Notes: a model not told the origin generated them from the letters alone. DNA of 64,000 bases from Lachnospiraceae bacterium (GCA_017618075.1 JAFZUY010000003.1:1-64000), one strand, 5' to 3'; shown: positions 24,504 to 34,262, counted from the stretch's first letter. Program-made: numbers and translations.

Positions 24504-25628
24504 ATGAGAACGAAAGTTTTTGCGGCATATTTACCACAATATCATGAAACTGAAGATAATAATCTTTTTTGGGGGAAAGGGTTTACGGATTGGGTTGGAG
24601 TTAAAAAAGCAACACCTCAATTTAAGGACCATTATCAACCACGAATTCCTCTTGGAAAAAATTACTACAATCTTTTAGATGTTGAAACGATAAGACAACA
24701 AGCTGAATTGGCCAATAATTATGGAATAGATGGATTTAATATATACCATTATTGGTTTAAAGACGGGAAACAGGAACTTGAAAAACCGGCAGAGATATTA
24801 TTAAAACAAAAAGATATACAGATACTCTTTTTCTTTACTTGGGATAATAGTGCTTGGAGAAGAACTTGGGGCAATGTCAGAGGAAATGATTGGGCTCCGG
24901 CATTCGATCAAAAAGTCGATGCAAAAAATGAGTGTGCTACGCTGGTTCCTTTTGAATACGGAGATGAGAGACAATGGGAAAAACATTTTGAGTATCTTCT
25001 TCCTTTTTTCCGCGATGAAAGATACTACAGAATTGATAACAAACCAGTATTTATGTTGATAAATAGTAACAGTGAAGTGGAAACACTTCAAAAGATGGGA
25101 TTGCATTGGGATAAGTTGGCAAAAAAATATGGGTTTAATGGTATATATCTTGCAACCAAGAAGAAGAATTTTTTTAGTACAAAACTATTTGATGACGAGT
25201 TCTACTATGAGCCTGAGACATCAGCCTGGGGAAAAAGGCGAGCTATTGAAAAACGTATTCAGAAAAAATTTGGAATAACTCCCAAAAGAGATGGCGCTGT
25301 AAAATATTTGTATTCTTATGATAAAGTGTGGAAACGTATTCTCAAAAAATCACATCGAACATTGAAAAAAAATATTATTGGTTCTTTTGTACGTTATGAC
25401 GACACCCCTAGACGTGGAAAAGACGCGATGGTAATTGTTGATGAGACACCTGAAAAATTTGAATTTTATTTTTCTAAATTATATAAGTTGTGCTGTAAAA
25501 ATAATAAGCCTATATTATTATTAACTGCATGGAATGAATGGGGTGAAGGCGCATATATTGAGCCTGATGAAAAAGATGAGTTTGCTTACTTAGAGGCACT
25601 GAAAAAGGCAGTTTCAAAGAATGATTAA
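24504..25628 (+). CDS. WbsX-like (GH99-like) glycan-modifying protein
   Basis: A 374-residue protein of the glycosyltransferase WbsX / GH99-like group often found in O-antigen and capsule loci. Landmarks are AAYLPQYH at residues 7-14, FTDWVGVKKATPQF near 27, GIDGFNIYHYWF near 76, and the C-terminal TAWNEWGEGAYIEPD. No signal peptide is seen, so it probably acts in the cytoplasm. Family members resemble endomannosidases, but those in polysaccharide loci are thought to transfer or trim sugars; the exact activity is not established. AAGAGGA precedes the ATG. It sits between a GT4 gene and the polymerase. Confidence 0.8.
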   Translation: MRTKVFAAYLPQYHETEDNNLFWGKGFTDWVGVKKATPQFKDHYQPRIPLGKNYYNLLDVETIRQQAELANNYGIDGFNIYHYWFKDGKQELEKPAEILLKQKDIQILFFFTWDNSAWRRTWGNVRGNDWAPAFDQKVDAKNECATLVPFEYGDERQWEKHFEYLLPFFRDERYYRIDNKPVFMLINSNSEVETLQKMGLHWDKLAKKYGFNGIYLATKKKNFFSTKLFDDEFYYEPETSAWGKRRAIEKRIQKKFGITPKRDGAVKYLYSYDKVWKRILKKSHRTLKKNIIGSFVRYDDTPRRGKDAMVIVDETPEKFEFYFSKLYKLCCKNNKPILLLTAWNEWGEGAYIEPDEKDEFAYLEALKKAVSKND

Positions 25629-25674
25629 TTTTCTTGATATATTTTTTTGAACGGGAAGAGGCTTGTTTGGTGAT

Positions 25675-27063
25675 ATGAGCGAAAAGGTATTATATCTAAT
25701 TATTTATGCTATTATAGTATGTTTAATAACGATAAAAGCATATATAAAGAAAGAAAATTTGATATATAGAGCACTTTGGACTATGTTTGCTGTATCAGCT
25801 GTTTTTAGTGTTATATGCAAATTAGATCAAGGGACTTTCGTTGGATATGGTGTTTTACATAATCGTTGGTATGATTTATCTGATACGACCTGGTGGGCAT
25901 ATGCGCTTATTATTGTATGTAACTTAATTGCCTTTAAACCCCTTAAAGAATTTAACAAAAATGATGAAATTCAACAGTTTGGCTCTGATGTAAAAATGAA
26001 AAAGTTTTTTGTTGAGTTTGCATACATTTATCTTCTATTTTCGTTATTTTATATTATAACTTCTTTGAGCATTATTCGAGGGGTAATTGGCATATCAGAT
26101 TTTGGCGCATTAAGAGCTTCTTTGTTTAGTAATAGTGAAAATGAAGGCAGTGCGGTGATGGCAACAAACATAATTTCTAAAATGGTTTTTAAATTATGTT
26201 TGCGTTTTAGATTTTTAAGCATTTTTATTGCTTTTGCAATGATTAAAGAAAGAACTAAGGTTTATTTGGCTTGTTTGTTAATTGCAGATACCTTCTTCTT
26301 ATACTATTTAAATTGTGCTGCTACTGCAGCACGAGGCGGATTGTTGATATTTGTATTTATTATAGGAGTGATTGGATTAATATTTTTCCCATATTTATCT
26401 AAAGCCAATAAGAGAAGAGTTTTTATAGGTGGAATAATTATTTTTGGAATAGTATTTCTATTTTTTATGGCAGTTACTCTTTCTCGACTTGCTTCAGATA
26501 AGGGAGGTGGAAATCTGCTTCTGCGAAATATTTCTTTCTATTTAGGTCACGCACCAATTGAGTTTAGTAAAATTACAGGTTCGTTAACAGATTTTGCTTG
26601 GGGAAAAACAATATTAGGGAGATTAGCAAGTCACTTTTTTAAAACTCCATATAGTTGGCCAACAATTTCGAATCAAATTGGATTTCCAGATATTGGTGCA
26701 GTTTTTGTAACATACTTAGGATATATGTACACAGATTTTGGTGCAGTGGGGTGTATCGCATTTGTTTTATTATGGATGTTATTTACAAATTATATCCTTA
26801 AAAAACGGCCAAACAAAATAAGTACAATTTTTTTCTTTTTGTATTATTTAAGTTTTTATGTTACTGGTAACTTTACGGTTGGTCGTCTTGAATTTGCAGC
26901 TGTAACAACGACATTTGTTATGTATTTTGTTATTCGTTTTATAGAGCGCGCGCCTGCTTTAAGAAGATTATTTACTGCAGTTTCTATAGATAAATATAAT
27001 ACGAAAGAAAAAGTTATTGGAATGAAAGGAAACAATAATGTTTGGAATAGCTACCAAGATTAA
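25675..27063 (+). CDS. Wzy-like oligosaccharide repeat-unit polymerase
   Basis: A 462-residue, strongly hydrophobic protein with about eleven predicted helices and a large loop near residues 270-350, the usual architecture of Wzy-type polymerases. Sequence motifs are few, as expected for this very variable family. The context (glycosyltransferases upstream, flippase downstream) supports polymerisation of lipid-linked repeats on the outer face of the membrane. The start is uncertain: a TTG at 25663 lies too close to GGAAGAGG, while the ATG at 25675 has only GGTG before it; I chose the ATG. The 3' end overlaps the acetyltransferase gene by 26 bp. Confidence 0.7.
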   Translation: MSEKVLYLIIYAIIVCLITIKAYIKKENLIYRALWTMFAVSAVFSVICKLDQGTFVGYGVLHNRWYDLSDTTWWAYALIIVCNLIAFKPLKEFNKNDEIQQFGSDVKMKKFFVEFAYIYLLFSLFYIITSLSIIRGVIGISDFGALRASLFSNSENEGSAVMATNIISKMVFKLCLRFRFLSIFIAFAMIKERTKVYLACLLIADTFFLYYLNCAATAARGGLLIFVFIIGVIGLIFFPYLSKANKRRVFIGGIIIFGIVFLFFMAVTLSRLASDKGGGNLLLRNISFYLGHAPIEFSKITGSLTDFAWGKTILGRLASHFFKTPYSWPTISNQIGFPDIGAVFVTYLGYMYTDFGAVGCIAFVLLWMLFTNYILKKRPNKISTIFFFLYYLSFYVTGNFTVGRLEFAAVTTTFVMYFVIRFIERAPALRRLFTAVSIDKYNTKEKVIGMKGNNNVWNSYQD

Positions 27064-27667
27064 AGTTGCACTTTTCCAGATAAAATGGAAGAGGAAATAT
27101 AAAGGCATTAATGGATTATTACCTAAAACAATATTTCCTTTTGATGTAGTAATTCCCGGAAAATATTCTTATGGAGAATTAAATATAGTTTCGTTTAATT
27201 GGAAATCTAAAGTTTTAATTGGTAATTACGTATCAATTGCTCAAAATGTAACTTTCTTGATTGATGCTGATCACTATATTAATCATATTTCCACATATCC
27301 TTTTAAGGCGAAATTAATGCCATCACACGAGAAAGAAGCTGTATCAAAAGGAGATATTATTATAGAGGATGATGTATGGATTGGATATGGATCAACAATA
27401 ATGTCAGGTGTCCATATAGGACAAGGAGCAATTGTAGCAGCGGGATCGGTAGTTACAAAGGATGTGCCTCCTTATGCGATAGTAGGAGGTGTCCCTGCTA
27501 AAGTGATAAAATATCGTTTTGGTGATGATATTATAAATAATCTTATAAAACTGGATTATAAAACCTTGGATATTGACACCATAAAAGCAAATATTAATAA
27601 TCTTTATGAAGAAATAGATGCAGAAACCGATTTAACTTGGTTTCCTAAAAAAAATGAGGAAACATAA
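27038..27667 (+). CDS. hexapeptide-repeat acetyltransferase
   Basis: A 209-residue left-handed beta-helix acyltransferase of the xenobiotic/CatB-like type. Hexapeptide turns are visible in residues 65-165, for example IIIEDDVWIGYGSTIMSGV and IGQGAIVAAGSVVTKDV, followed by the family-typical PPYAIVGGVPAKVIKYRF. A loop with DADHY supplies the likely catalytic histidine. It probably O-acetylates a sugar in the repeat unit using acetyl-CoA in the cytoplasm. It overlaps the polymerase gene by 26 bp and abuts the flippase gene, so the three are translated together. AAAGGA precedes the start. Confidence 0.85.
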   Translation: MFGIATKIKVALFQIKWKRKYKGINGLLPKTIFPFDVVIPGKYSYGELNIVSFNWKSKVLIGNYVSIAQNVTFLIDADHYINHISTYPFKAKLMPSHEKEAVSKGDIIIEDDVWIGYGSTIMSGVHIGQGAIVAAGSVVTKDVPPYAIVGGVPAKVIKYRFGDDIINNLIKLDYKTLDIDTIKANINNLYEEIDAETDLTWFPKKNEET

Positions 27668-29082
27668 TGGGTAATGGACATAAAAAAACAATTAAGAGCA
27701 TAATAAGTGTTTCTATCAGTAATATTGCTACTGTTGTTGCAGGTATAATTATTGGTTTTGTAATTCCTAAAGTTACGGAGGTAGAAGGATACGGGTTTTA
27801 CAAAACATTTACTTTATATGTTGCTTATGCAGGAATGTTTAGTATCGGTATAATTGATGGAATAGTTTTAGAATATGGTGGAGTTGATTATACGGATTAT
27901 GACAGACCTTTTTTTCGTAGCATTTTCAAGTGGTATTTACTGATTCACTCGTTTTGGGTATTGATTCTTGTAGCTATTAGTTTTATCTTTCATGATGTAA
28001 ATTATAGTTTTATTGTTGTAATGGTTGCCATTTACATGTTCTTTGGTAATATGGTTGGCTATTTTCAACAAATTTCGCAGATAACGCAAAGGTTCAAGGA
28101 ATACTCAAGGGCAAAAATGATTCAATCTTTCATGAAAATTCTTGGCGGATTGATTATGGTTGCTATTTTTTTTCTTACAAACAAATTAGTAGATTATAGA
28201 CTGTATGTAGTGCTATCAACACTTGGGTTTGTTTTTGTAACAATAGGTTATTTAATTATATATAGACAAATTGTATTTGGCGAATCTGAATCTTTATCAA
28301 GTACTAAAAAATATATACTTAACTTTATAAAGATAGGGTTTCCTTTGTTAATAGCCAACTTGTGTTCAACTTTAATTCTCACTTTGGACAGGCAATTTGT
28401 AAACCTATTATTTCCGAATTCAGAGTATGCAGTTTATGCATTTGCGTATAATATGCTTTCTCTCGTTACAGTGGCAACTTCAGCGATTTCTACTGTTCTA
28501 TATCCAATCTTAAAGAGAACAACTCCTGAAACTTTAAAAAAGAATTATTCCGATTTAGTGAGCATAATGCTTGTCTTTGTTTTTGGTGCATTATTAGCTT
28601 ACTTCCCATTATGCAAATTTATAGGTTGGTTTTTACCAAAATATAATTATTCGCTTCCAATCTTTCGAGTTATTTTTCCTGGATTGGCTATTAGTTCGGC
28701 GGTTCATGTTATAATGCACAATTATTATAAAACATTAGGGAAAAACATTATTTATTTTAAAAAAAGTATTGTAACTCTTTTGTTTTCAGCTGTAGCAAAT
28801 GCAATAGCGTATTTACTTTTTAGAAGTACAATTTCTATATCAATAGCATCTATTGTAACTATGATTATTTGGTATCTATATATTGAACAATATTTTGTGA
28901 AAAACTACGGGTATAAACGATGGAAAAACTTTATTTATACTTTGTCAATGATGACGTCTTTTTACTTAATAACAATTATAGATAATTGGATAATGGCAGG
29001 ATTATTATATTTGATTACTTATATTACAATTAGTTTTATTTTAGAACGCAAAGTTCTTTCTTTCGCGAAGCAACTAAGATGA
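27667..29082 (+). CDS. Wzx-like polysaccharide flippase
   Basis: A 471-residue membrane protein of the MATE/MVF flippase superfamily with about fourteen helices. The N-terminus IKSIISVSISNIATVVAGIIIGFVI and the second half beginning IKIGFPLLIANLCSTLILTLDRQFV show the internal two-domain layout of Wzx proteins, with the conserved (L)D-R-x-F/F-V near residue 240. It should move the lipid-linked repeat unit across the membrane for the polymerase. The start codon overlaps the last base of the acetyltransferase gene. GAGGAAA is the Shine-Dalgarno. Confidence 0.85.
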   Translation: MGNGHKKTIKSIISVSISNIATVVAGIIIGFVIPKVTEVEGYGFYKTFTLYVAYAGMFSIGIIDGIVLEYGGVDYTDYDRPFFRSIFKWYLLIHSFWVLILVAISFIFHDVNYSFIVVMVAIYMFFGNMVGYFQQISQITQRFKEYSRAKMIQSFMKILGGLIMVAIFFLTNKLVDYRLYVVLSTLGFVFVTIGYLIIYRQIVFGESESLSSTKKYILNFIKIGFPLLIANLCSTLILTLDRQFVNLLFPNSEYAVYAFAYNMLSLVTVATSAISTVLYPILKRTTPETLKKNYSDLVSIMLVFVFGALLAYFPLCKFIGWFLPKYNYSLPIFRVIFPGLAISSAVHVIMHNYYKTLGKNIIYFKKSIVTLLFSAVANAIAYLLFRSTISISIASIVTMIIWYLYIEQYFVKNYGYKRWKNFIYTLSMMTSFYLITIIDNWIMAGLLYLITYITISFILERKVLSFAKQLR

Positions 29083-29124
29083 TAATCTAAAAAATTTAAT
29101 TATGATACCGAGAGGAATTGCAAG

Positions 29125-30060
29125 ATGGCTGATTTATCATTTGATGTAAATAAGGAAGAATTATTCAGGGTGCTAGTAGATCTGCTGGTTGAGTTTAATC
29201 GCGTGTGCTCTGAAAATGATATAAAATATTTTGTTGTTGGTGGAACCATGCTAGGAGCCATAAGACATAATGGGTTTATTCCTTGGGATGACGATATTGA
29301 TATTGCAATCCCAAGAAAAGAATATGAGAAATTAAAGGAATTAGCAAAAAAAGGGGTATTTAGACAACCGTATTTTTTTCAAAATCCTAGCACAGATGAA
29401 GGTTATCCTAAAGGATTTAGCCGACTTAGAAATAGCAATACTACACAGATCCCATTTAGAGATATTTCTACCAATTGTAACAGAGGCATTTTTATAGACA
29501 TAATACCATTAGATGTTGTTCCCGAGTCTATATCTAAAAGAGAAAAAATGATTTCTAGATTATTTAATTATAAAATGATAATGAATTCGTATTCTAGATA
29601 TTATTCTGGAATTGGTGCAGAGGGAACGACAAAAAAAAGAGCAATAGCATATTATCTAATACTTCCATTATTTAAATGTCGTATATTAACAATGAAAGGA
29701 TTGTTTAATCGATTTGAGAAAACAGTTTCTCAATATAAAGAAAGCAATGAGGAATGTGTTGGGCTTATTGCATGTACTTATGGAGACAAGCGCTTTATTT
29801 GGAAACGAGAATTATGGGAATCAAAAGTGGTTTGGCATAATTTTGAAAATATAAAGGTGCCCATACCTGAAAGATATGACGAAATATTAACAAATTCTTA
29901 TGGTGATTATATGAAACCAGTGAAGGAACCGAATAATCATGGAGATTCAATATATTCCATTGATGTTCCTTATAATAAGTATGTTCAAGAACATTTTTCT
30001 GAATTGAAAGAGTTATGGCTAAAAGAGATAGCCTCGCTCCCTACAAAAAATGATTGTTGA
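29125..30060 (+). CDS. LicD family phosphotransferase 2
   Basis: A 311-residue second LicD protein, longer than the first (261). The signature is VVGGTMLGAIRHNGFIPWDD, followed by DIDIAIPRKEYEKL (residues 37-70), with all acidic residues in place. A C-terminal region (YGDYMKPVKEPNNHGDS) is also typical. It would transfer a phospho-alcohol from CDP to the glycan. A different donor for each LicD is plausible because two different cytidylyltransferase modules are in the locus (21871 and 31129-33143). The start is preceded by GAGAGGAA. A hairpin of 8 bp without T-run (30139-30158) follows in the 127-bp gap. Confidence 0.88.
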   Translation: MADLSFDVNKEELFRVLVDLLVEFNRVCSENDIKYFVVGGTMLGAIRHNGFIPWDDDIDIAIPRKEYEKLKELAKKGVFRQPYFFQNPSTDEGYPKGFSRLRNSNTTQIPFRDISTNCNRGIFIDIIPLDVVPESISKREKMISRLFNYKMIMNSYSRYYSGIGAEGTTKKRAIAYYLILPLFKCRILTMKGLFNRFEKTVSQYKESNEECVGLIACTYGDKRFIWKRELWESKVVWHNFENIKVPIPERYDEILTNSYGDYMKPVKEPNNHGDSIYSIDVPYNKYVQEHFSELKELWLKEIASLPTKNDC

Positions 30061-30187
30061 AATAATTGTGTGTTTGGAAAATTATTTATTGTAAATTGAT
30101 TCCTTTGAAGTTTATTATTTAAAGAATAATTAATCCAAACCCTTTTCAGCAAAAGGGTATTGTGTATAGCAATTGGAGGAAGCTTAA

Positions 30188-31114
30188 ATGCAAGAAATTC
30201 AAACTACAGGTGGAATTCTTCGTGTAGAAGACTTGAACTTTATATATAAAGTTATTTGTGAAGTATTTAATTGTAATAAAGAGCAAATAATTAATTTAGA
30301 ACCTCTTCAAAAAGGTCTATCAAATTCTGTATTAACTTTCGAATTGAATGGTGGCAAATATGTATTTCGCTTTCCTGGACTTGGCTCAGAAATTCTTATT
30401 GACCGCGGACGCGAATCAATGATTCAAAGTCAAGCAAATGATGCTCGTGTGGATACTACATTAGTTGCCATGAGTGTCTCAGATGGTTGGAAAATAGCAA
30501 GATATATTAACAACAGAGGATTTGATTACAAAAACGTTAGCGACATTGTTCGTGGTATAAGACTTATACATAAACTTCATGAAGCTCCGGTAAAAGTAAG
30601 ATATGAATTTGATGTTAAATCTAAATGGGAAAATATCAAAGAGATGACACCTGAAGATCAGTATGGAGATAATTATTCAGATTTTCCAGAGTTTTCAGCT
30701 ATTCGAGACAGAGTATATAAGCTTTACGAATTGGCAAAAAAAGATGGAATTCCCAAGTGTTTAACACAAGGTGATAGCCGGGATGAAAACTTTCTTATTA
30801 ATGACTCCGAAATATACTTGACTGACTGGGAATATGCCGGATATGGTGATCCTGGATTTGATATAGGAACTTATATTTGTGGCGGGGATCATTCAAGAGA
30901 AGAAGTGGATCGAGTTCTATTTATATACTTTGGTCATGAGCCTAATTCAATTGAAAAGAGACACTTTTATGCTTGGATTGCTATAACTGGATTCTTCTAT
31001 ATGCACTGGACGATGTTTAAAGAAGCATCGGGGCAAAAGATTGGTTATTTAAAACCGCTTTGGTATAGATTTGCACGAGATTATAGTAAACTTGCTTTAG
31101 AAATGTATGAATAA
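30188..31114 (+). CDS. LicA-like choline/ethanolamine kinase (APH family)
   Basis: A 308-residue kinase-fold protein of the aminoglycoside phosphotransferase / choline kinase family. Visible are the glycine-poor ATP loop (LQKGLSNSVLTFEL), the lysine strand (YVFRF), the catalytic loop QGDSRDENFLI near residue 197 and the metal-binding LTDWEYAGYGDPGFDIG near 213. The catalytic loop has Gln where most family members have His before G-D. With the following LicC-like gene it probably makes CDP-choline or a related CDP-alcohol for a LicD enzyme. Strong GGAGG eight bases upstream. Substrate is inferred from context; thiamine or other small-alcohol kinases share this fold. Confidence 0.75.
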   Translation: MQEIQTTGGILRVEDLNFIYKVICEVFNCNKEQIINLEPLQKGLSNSVLTFELNGGKYVFRFPGLGSEILIDRGRESMIQSQANDARVDTTLVAMSVSDGWKIARYINNRGFDYKNVSDIVRGIRLIHKLHEAPVKVRYEFDVKSKWENIKEMTPEDQYGDNYSDFPEFSAIRDRVYKLYELAKKDGIPKCLTQGDSRDENFLINDSEIYLTDWEYAGYGDPGFDIGTYICGGDHSREEVDRVLFIYFGHEPNSIEKRHFYAWIAITGFFYMHWTMFKEASGQKIGYLKPLWYRFARDYSKLALEMYE

Positions 31115-31128
31115 AGGGGGATTTCATT

Positions 31129-31848
31129 ATGACATATATTATTCTCGCCGCAGGAAAAGGAACAAGCCTTCAACCTTTAACAATTAAGACTCCAAAATCA
31201 TTATATAAGCTTGATAGATATTCAACAGTTTTACAGAGAATGATTAGAACCATTCGTAAATATGATCAGAAAGCTGAGATAGTCGTAGTAGCAGGTTTTA
31301 TGTTTGATCATGTTTTAAGAGAAGTTGAAAAAGAAAATGTTATAGTTGTTAGAAACCCATTTTATGCCGCAACCAGCTCCATTGCCTCTCTTTGGTTCGC
31401 AAAAAAGTATCTAGAAAGAGATAATGTTACAATTATGAGTTCAGATATTGTTTTTGAAGATAGTTTGGTTGAGGAGATAATTTGTAAAAATACAGAAAAA
31501 CCGTATGTACTCGTTGATTCGAGTAAAACTACAGGAAAATACAATGTTCAGGTTCAAGGTGACAGAGTTTGTGTTATGAGCAAAGCTCTTTCATCTTTCT
31601 TTGCACAATATGTTTGCGTAACAAAATTAGATGCTGTATCAGCCCGATTCTTACTGGAAGAAATCGATACTATGGTCAATGATGAAATGTATGAGCAGTT
31701 ATTTGAAGATGCGCTTGTACAGATGATCTTTGAGAACGACTTTGATTTGTATTATAAAGATATTAAGGATTACTCTTGGACTGAAGTTGATACAGTAGAT
31801 GATTTAATAAAGGCCAGAGAAGTTCAGAAACAAGAAAAGAAGGATTAA
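31129..31848 (+). CDS. LicC-like CTP:phosphocholine cytidylyltransferase
   Basis: A 239-residue nucleotidyltransferase. The N-terminal ILAAGKGTSLQPLTIKTPKSL is the sugar-nucleotide transferase signature (G-x-G-T/S-x-x-x-P-L-T/x-x-x-P-K), and NPFYAATSSIASLWFA matches the LicC pattern N-x-x-Y-x-x-T-x-x-I-x-S-L. SSDIVFED supplies the metal aspartate, and the WTEVDTVDDL end binds the product side. It follows the kinase by 14 bp and is three bases before the IspD-DJ1 fusion gene. It probably activates phosphocholine or a similar phospho-alcohol for LicD 2. Cytoplasmic. Confidence 0.8.
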   Translation: MTYIILAAGKGTSLQPLTIKTPKSLYKLDRYSTVLQRMIRTIRKYDQKAEIVVVAGFMFDHVLREVEKENVIVVRNPFYAATSSIASLWFAKKYLERDNVTIMSSDIVFEDSLVEEIICKNTEKPYVLVDSSKTTGKYNVQVQGDRVCVMSKALSSFFAQYVCVTKLDAVSARFLLEEIDTMVNDEMYEQLFEDALVQMIFENDFDLYYKDIKDYSWTEVDTVDDLIKAREVQKQEKKD

Positions 31849-31850
31849 AA

Positions 31851-33143
31851 ATGAATGTTGCAGTAATCCTCGCAGGAGGAGTTGGAAATAGATTGGGAGC
31901 AGGTATTCCCAAACAGTTTGTTGAAATACTCGGTAAGCCTATTTTAGCATACACAATTGAACCATTTGAAAAGCATCCCGACGTTGATGCAATTCTTGTG
32001 GTTTGTGTAAAGCCATATATGGATTATATATGGGAATTAAAAGAAAAATATGGATTTAATAAATTAACATGGGTTACCGAAGGCGGAGACACATTCCAAG
32101 GCTCTGTAATGAATGGTGTTAATTTTCTTAAAGATAAAGTCTCCAAGGATGATACGATAGTATTTCACTTTGGGGCTTCTCCTTTTATTACAGAAGATAT
32201 CATTGCGGATGTTATAAGGGTATGTAAAGAAAAAGGAACTAATGCAATTTCTACCACTGATTATCTATTGCTTTCCGGAGAAAAGAAACTTACTTCTTCA
32301 GTATTGGATCCTGAAAACTATACTGAAAAGTATATAAATCGTGATACGGTTGCGGTCATGAATACGCCGCATGCTTTCCAATATGGATTCATAGAAGATC
32401 TTTACAAAGAAGCTATCGAAACAGGTGTTATAGATACTGTTGAGCCACATACAACAACATTAATGTATGCAATGGGCAAAAAGATTTATTTTTCTAAGGG
32501 CAGCCAAACTAATATTAAAATAACAACTAAAGAAGATTTAGTTTTATTTGAAGGTTATGTTCTTGAACAGCAGAGAAAGAGTAAAGACGTTGTAACAGGT
32601 GATGTTGTTGTTTTCTTGGCAGATGGTTTTGAAGAATGCGAAGCATTAATAGTTGTTGATTTATTAAGAAGAGCAGGCTTGAAAACAATAATGGCATCTG
32701 TTATGGGTAGAAGAGATGTAAAGTCTTCGCGTGAGATATTGATTCAGGCAGATTGTCTTGCTGAAAATGTTGATTATGATAAAGCGCAGATGATTGTTTT
32801 GCCTGGTGGAAGACTTGGAACAGAGAATCTTTCCGTGTCAGAATTGGTTAAGGAAAAGTGCCTCGAATTTGCTAAAGATAAAAAAGTTGCAGCTATTTGT
32901 GCAGCGCCTTCACTTCTTGCTTCATTGGGCATTTTGGAAGGGAAGAAAGCTACAGTTCATCCGGACTTTGCAAGCAAAATGAATGGGGCAGAAGTAATGA
33001 ATGAACCTGTGGTTTCTGACGGTAATACTATAACCGGCCAGGGATTGGGAGCAACTATTCCTTTTGCATTCAAGATTATTAAGACTCTTGTTGATGAGGA
33101 AACAGTAGAGAAAATCAAAAAAGCAATTTGTTATAAGAATTGA
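31851..33143 (+). CDS. IspD/TarI-type cytidylyltransferase fused to DJ-1/PfpI domain
   Basis: A 430-residue two-domain protein. Residues 1-235 are an IspD/TarI cytidylyltransferase: VILAGGVGNRLGAGIPKQFV at 5-24 has the CTP loop and P-K-Q, and NIKITTKEDL near 220 is the usual end. Residues 248-430 are a complete DJ-1/PfpI domain: VVVFLADGFEECEAL carries the conserved glutamate, AAICAAPSLLASLGIL the nucleophilic cysteine, and ATVHP the downstream histidine. There is no stop or frameshift between them, so the fusion is real in this sequence. DJ-1 proteins act as glyoxalase or deglycase; why one should be tied to a CDP-polyol enzyme is unknown. Ends the polysaccharide operon. Confidence 0.85.
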   Translation: MNVAVILAGGVGNRLGAGIPKQFVEILGKPILAYTIEPFEKHPDVDAILVVCVKPYMDYIWELKEKYGFNKLTWVTEGGDTFQGSVMNGVNFLKDKVSKDDTIVFHFGASPFITEDIIADVIRVCKEKGTNAISTTDYLLLSGEKKLTSSVLDPENYTEKYINRDTVAVMNTPHAFQYGFIEDLYKEAIETGVIDTVEPHTTTLMYAMGKKIYFSKGSQTNIKITTKEDLVLFEGYVLEQQRKSKDVVTGDVVVFLADGFEECEALIVVDLLRRAGLKTIMASVMGRRDVKSSREILIQADCLAENVDYDKAQMIVLPGGRLGTENLSVSELVKEKCLEFAKDKKVAAICAAPSLLASLGILEGKKATVHPDFASKMNGAEVMNEPVVSDGNTITGQGLGATIPFAFKIIKTLVDEETVEKIKKAICYKN

Positions 33144-33233
33144 TTTTTTAAGATTTTGATAACTGCCAATATATAAAAGAATTGCTTATGGGTTTAATTG
33201 TTAAATTGGATTCATACTTTGGGGTAGATTAAT

Positions 33234-34262
33234 ATGGCATATGTAGTTCGAGCAACTGAAAAAGTACGGGGAATAGGGGCAGACTATGAGACTAAAGCTT
33301 TACTATATCTTATGAATTATAGGGATGATAGTAATGAGATAGATTTCTTTGCCATAGATTTTTATAACGATGTAACTGGACTCGATCTTCATGCGAATAA
33401 AGCATGGGATGTTCAATCTAAAGGTAAAAAAGGAAGTAGTGCAAAAGAGATAGGCCGAGAACTTGTTACTTTATTTAAAAATTATATGTCTGAGCTTCAT
33501 TTTGATTATCTTATTCTTTTTATTGCTGAGGTACCAGAATCATTTCGCGAAGATTCAAGCAAGAATGTATTTGGAATAGATAATATAAAAAAAGGGGCGT
33601 TGAATAGTGTAAGAGACGGCTTAGTTGATGAAACGAAAAAAAGAAACTATACAAATGATAACTGGATTGATGGTGGAAATATAGACTCTTTTCTTCAAAC
33701 AGTTACTTTTGTTGTAGATGATAAATCTAAAGCAGAATATATAAGGGGAATTATTAAAGTTAATCCTAATTATATTCCGCAAGATAAAATACTTGATGGC
33801 ATTTTTAATAAGATACGCGACGTTCAAGCAAGTAAGAAAAATAATGAGCCCGTTGAGGGAGAAGAAGTAAATCAATTAAGAGACGTGTTTTTATTTGATC
33901 GTATAATAAAAGCTAAAGAAATAAGATTAATGGTTTTGAATTCTTTTATAAATTATGATGTAATTAATTCACCAGTTCCGATATCATTTTATCAATTACT
34001 TCAAAGATTTGACGGGATTAGGCAAAATGAAATTATAGAAGATTGTAAACTTAATGTTTCGAAAATATTATATGATAAAACTTTTACAGATGAATTTTGG
34101 GATCTTTTAGATACAATTTGTGAAACTATTTCGAATAACAAGAATCTTTCTGTGAAACAAACATTTGATGGTATTTCGCATCTAGATATTGTGAATAATC
34201 CTAGATTGGATGATTATACCGTCCAATACCTAATTTCAGTTATGAAGGAGGCATTGCAATGA
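33234..34262 (+). CDS. Cap4/DUF4297-like nuclease, Lamassu LmuA-like
   Basis: A 342-residue protein. Residues 10-75 resemble the DUF4297/Cap4 PD-(D/E)XK nuclease opening: GIGADYETKALLYLMNY, then IDFFAIDFYNDVTGLD, then AWDVQSKGKKG, giving the D...Q-x-K metal site. The segment DYLILFIAEVP then continues the fold. The C-terminal 200 residues are helical and unrecognised, perhaps the part that contacts the ATPase. Its stop overlaps the start of an SMC-like ATPase (ATGA), as in two-gene Lamassu systems where LmuA is the nuclease and LmuB the SMC-like sensor. Start is the ATG after TGGGG. AT-rich and inserted between the polysaccharide locus and glmM. Defence role is inferred. Confidence 0.65.
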   Translation: MAYVVRATEKVRGIGADYETKALLYLMNYRDDSNEIDFFAIDFYNDVTGLDLHANKAWDVQSKGKKGSSAKEIGRELVTLFKNYMSELHFDYLILFIAEVPESFREDSSKNVFGIDNIKKGALNSVRDGLVDETKKRNYTNDNWIDGGNIDSFLQTVTFVVDDKSKAEYIRGIIKVNPNYIPQDKILDGIFNKIRDVQASKKNNEPVEGEEVNQLRDVFLFDRIIKAKEIRLMVLNSFINYDVINSPVPISFYQLLQRFDGIRQNEIIEDCKLNVSKILYDKTFTDEFWDLLDTICETISNNKNLSVKQTFDGISHLDIVNNPRLDDYTVQYLISVMKEALQ

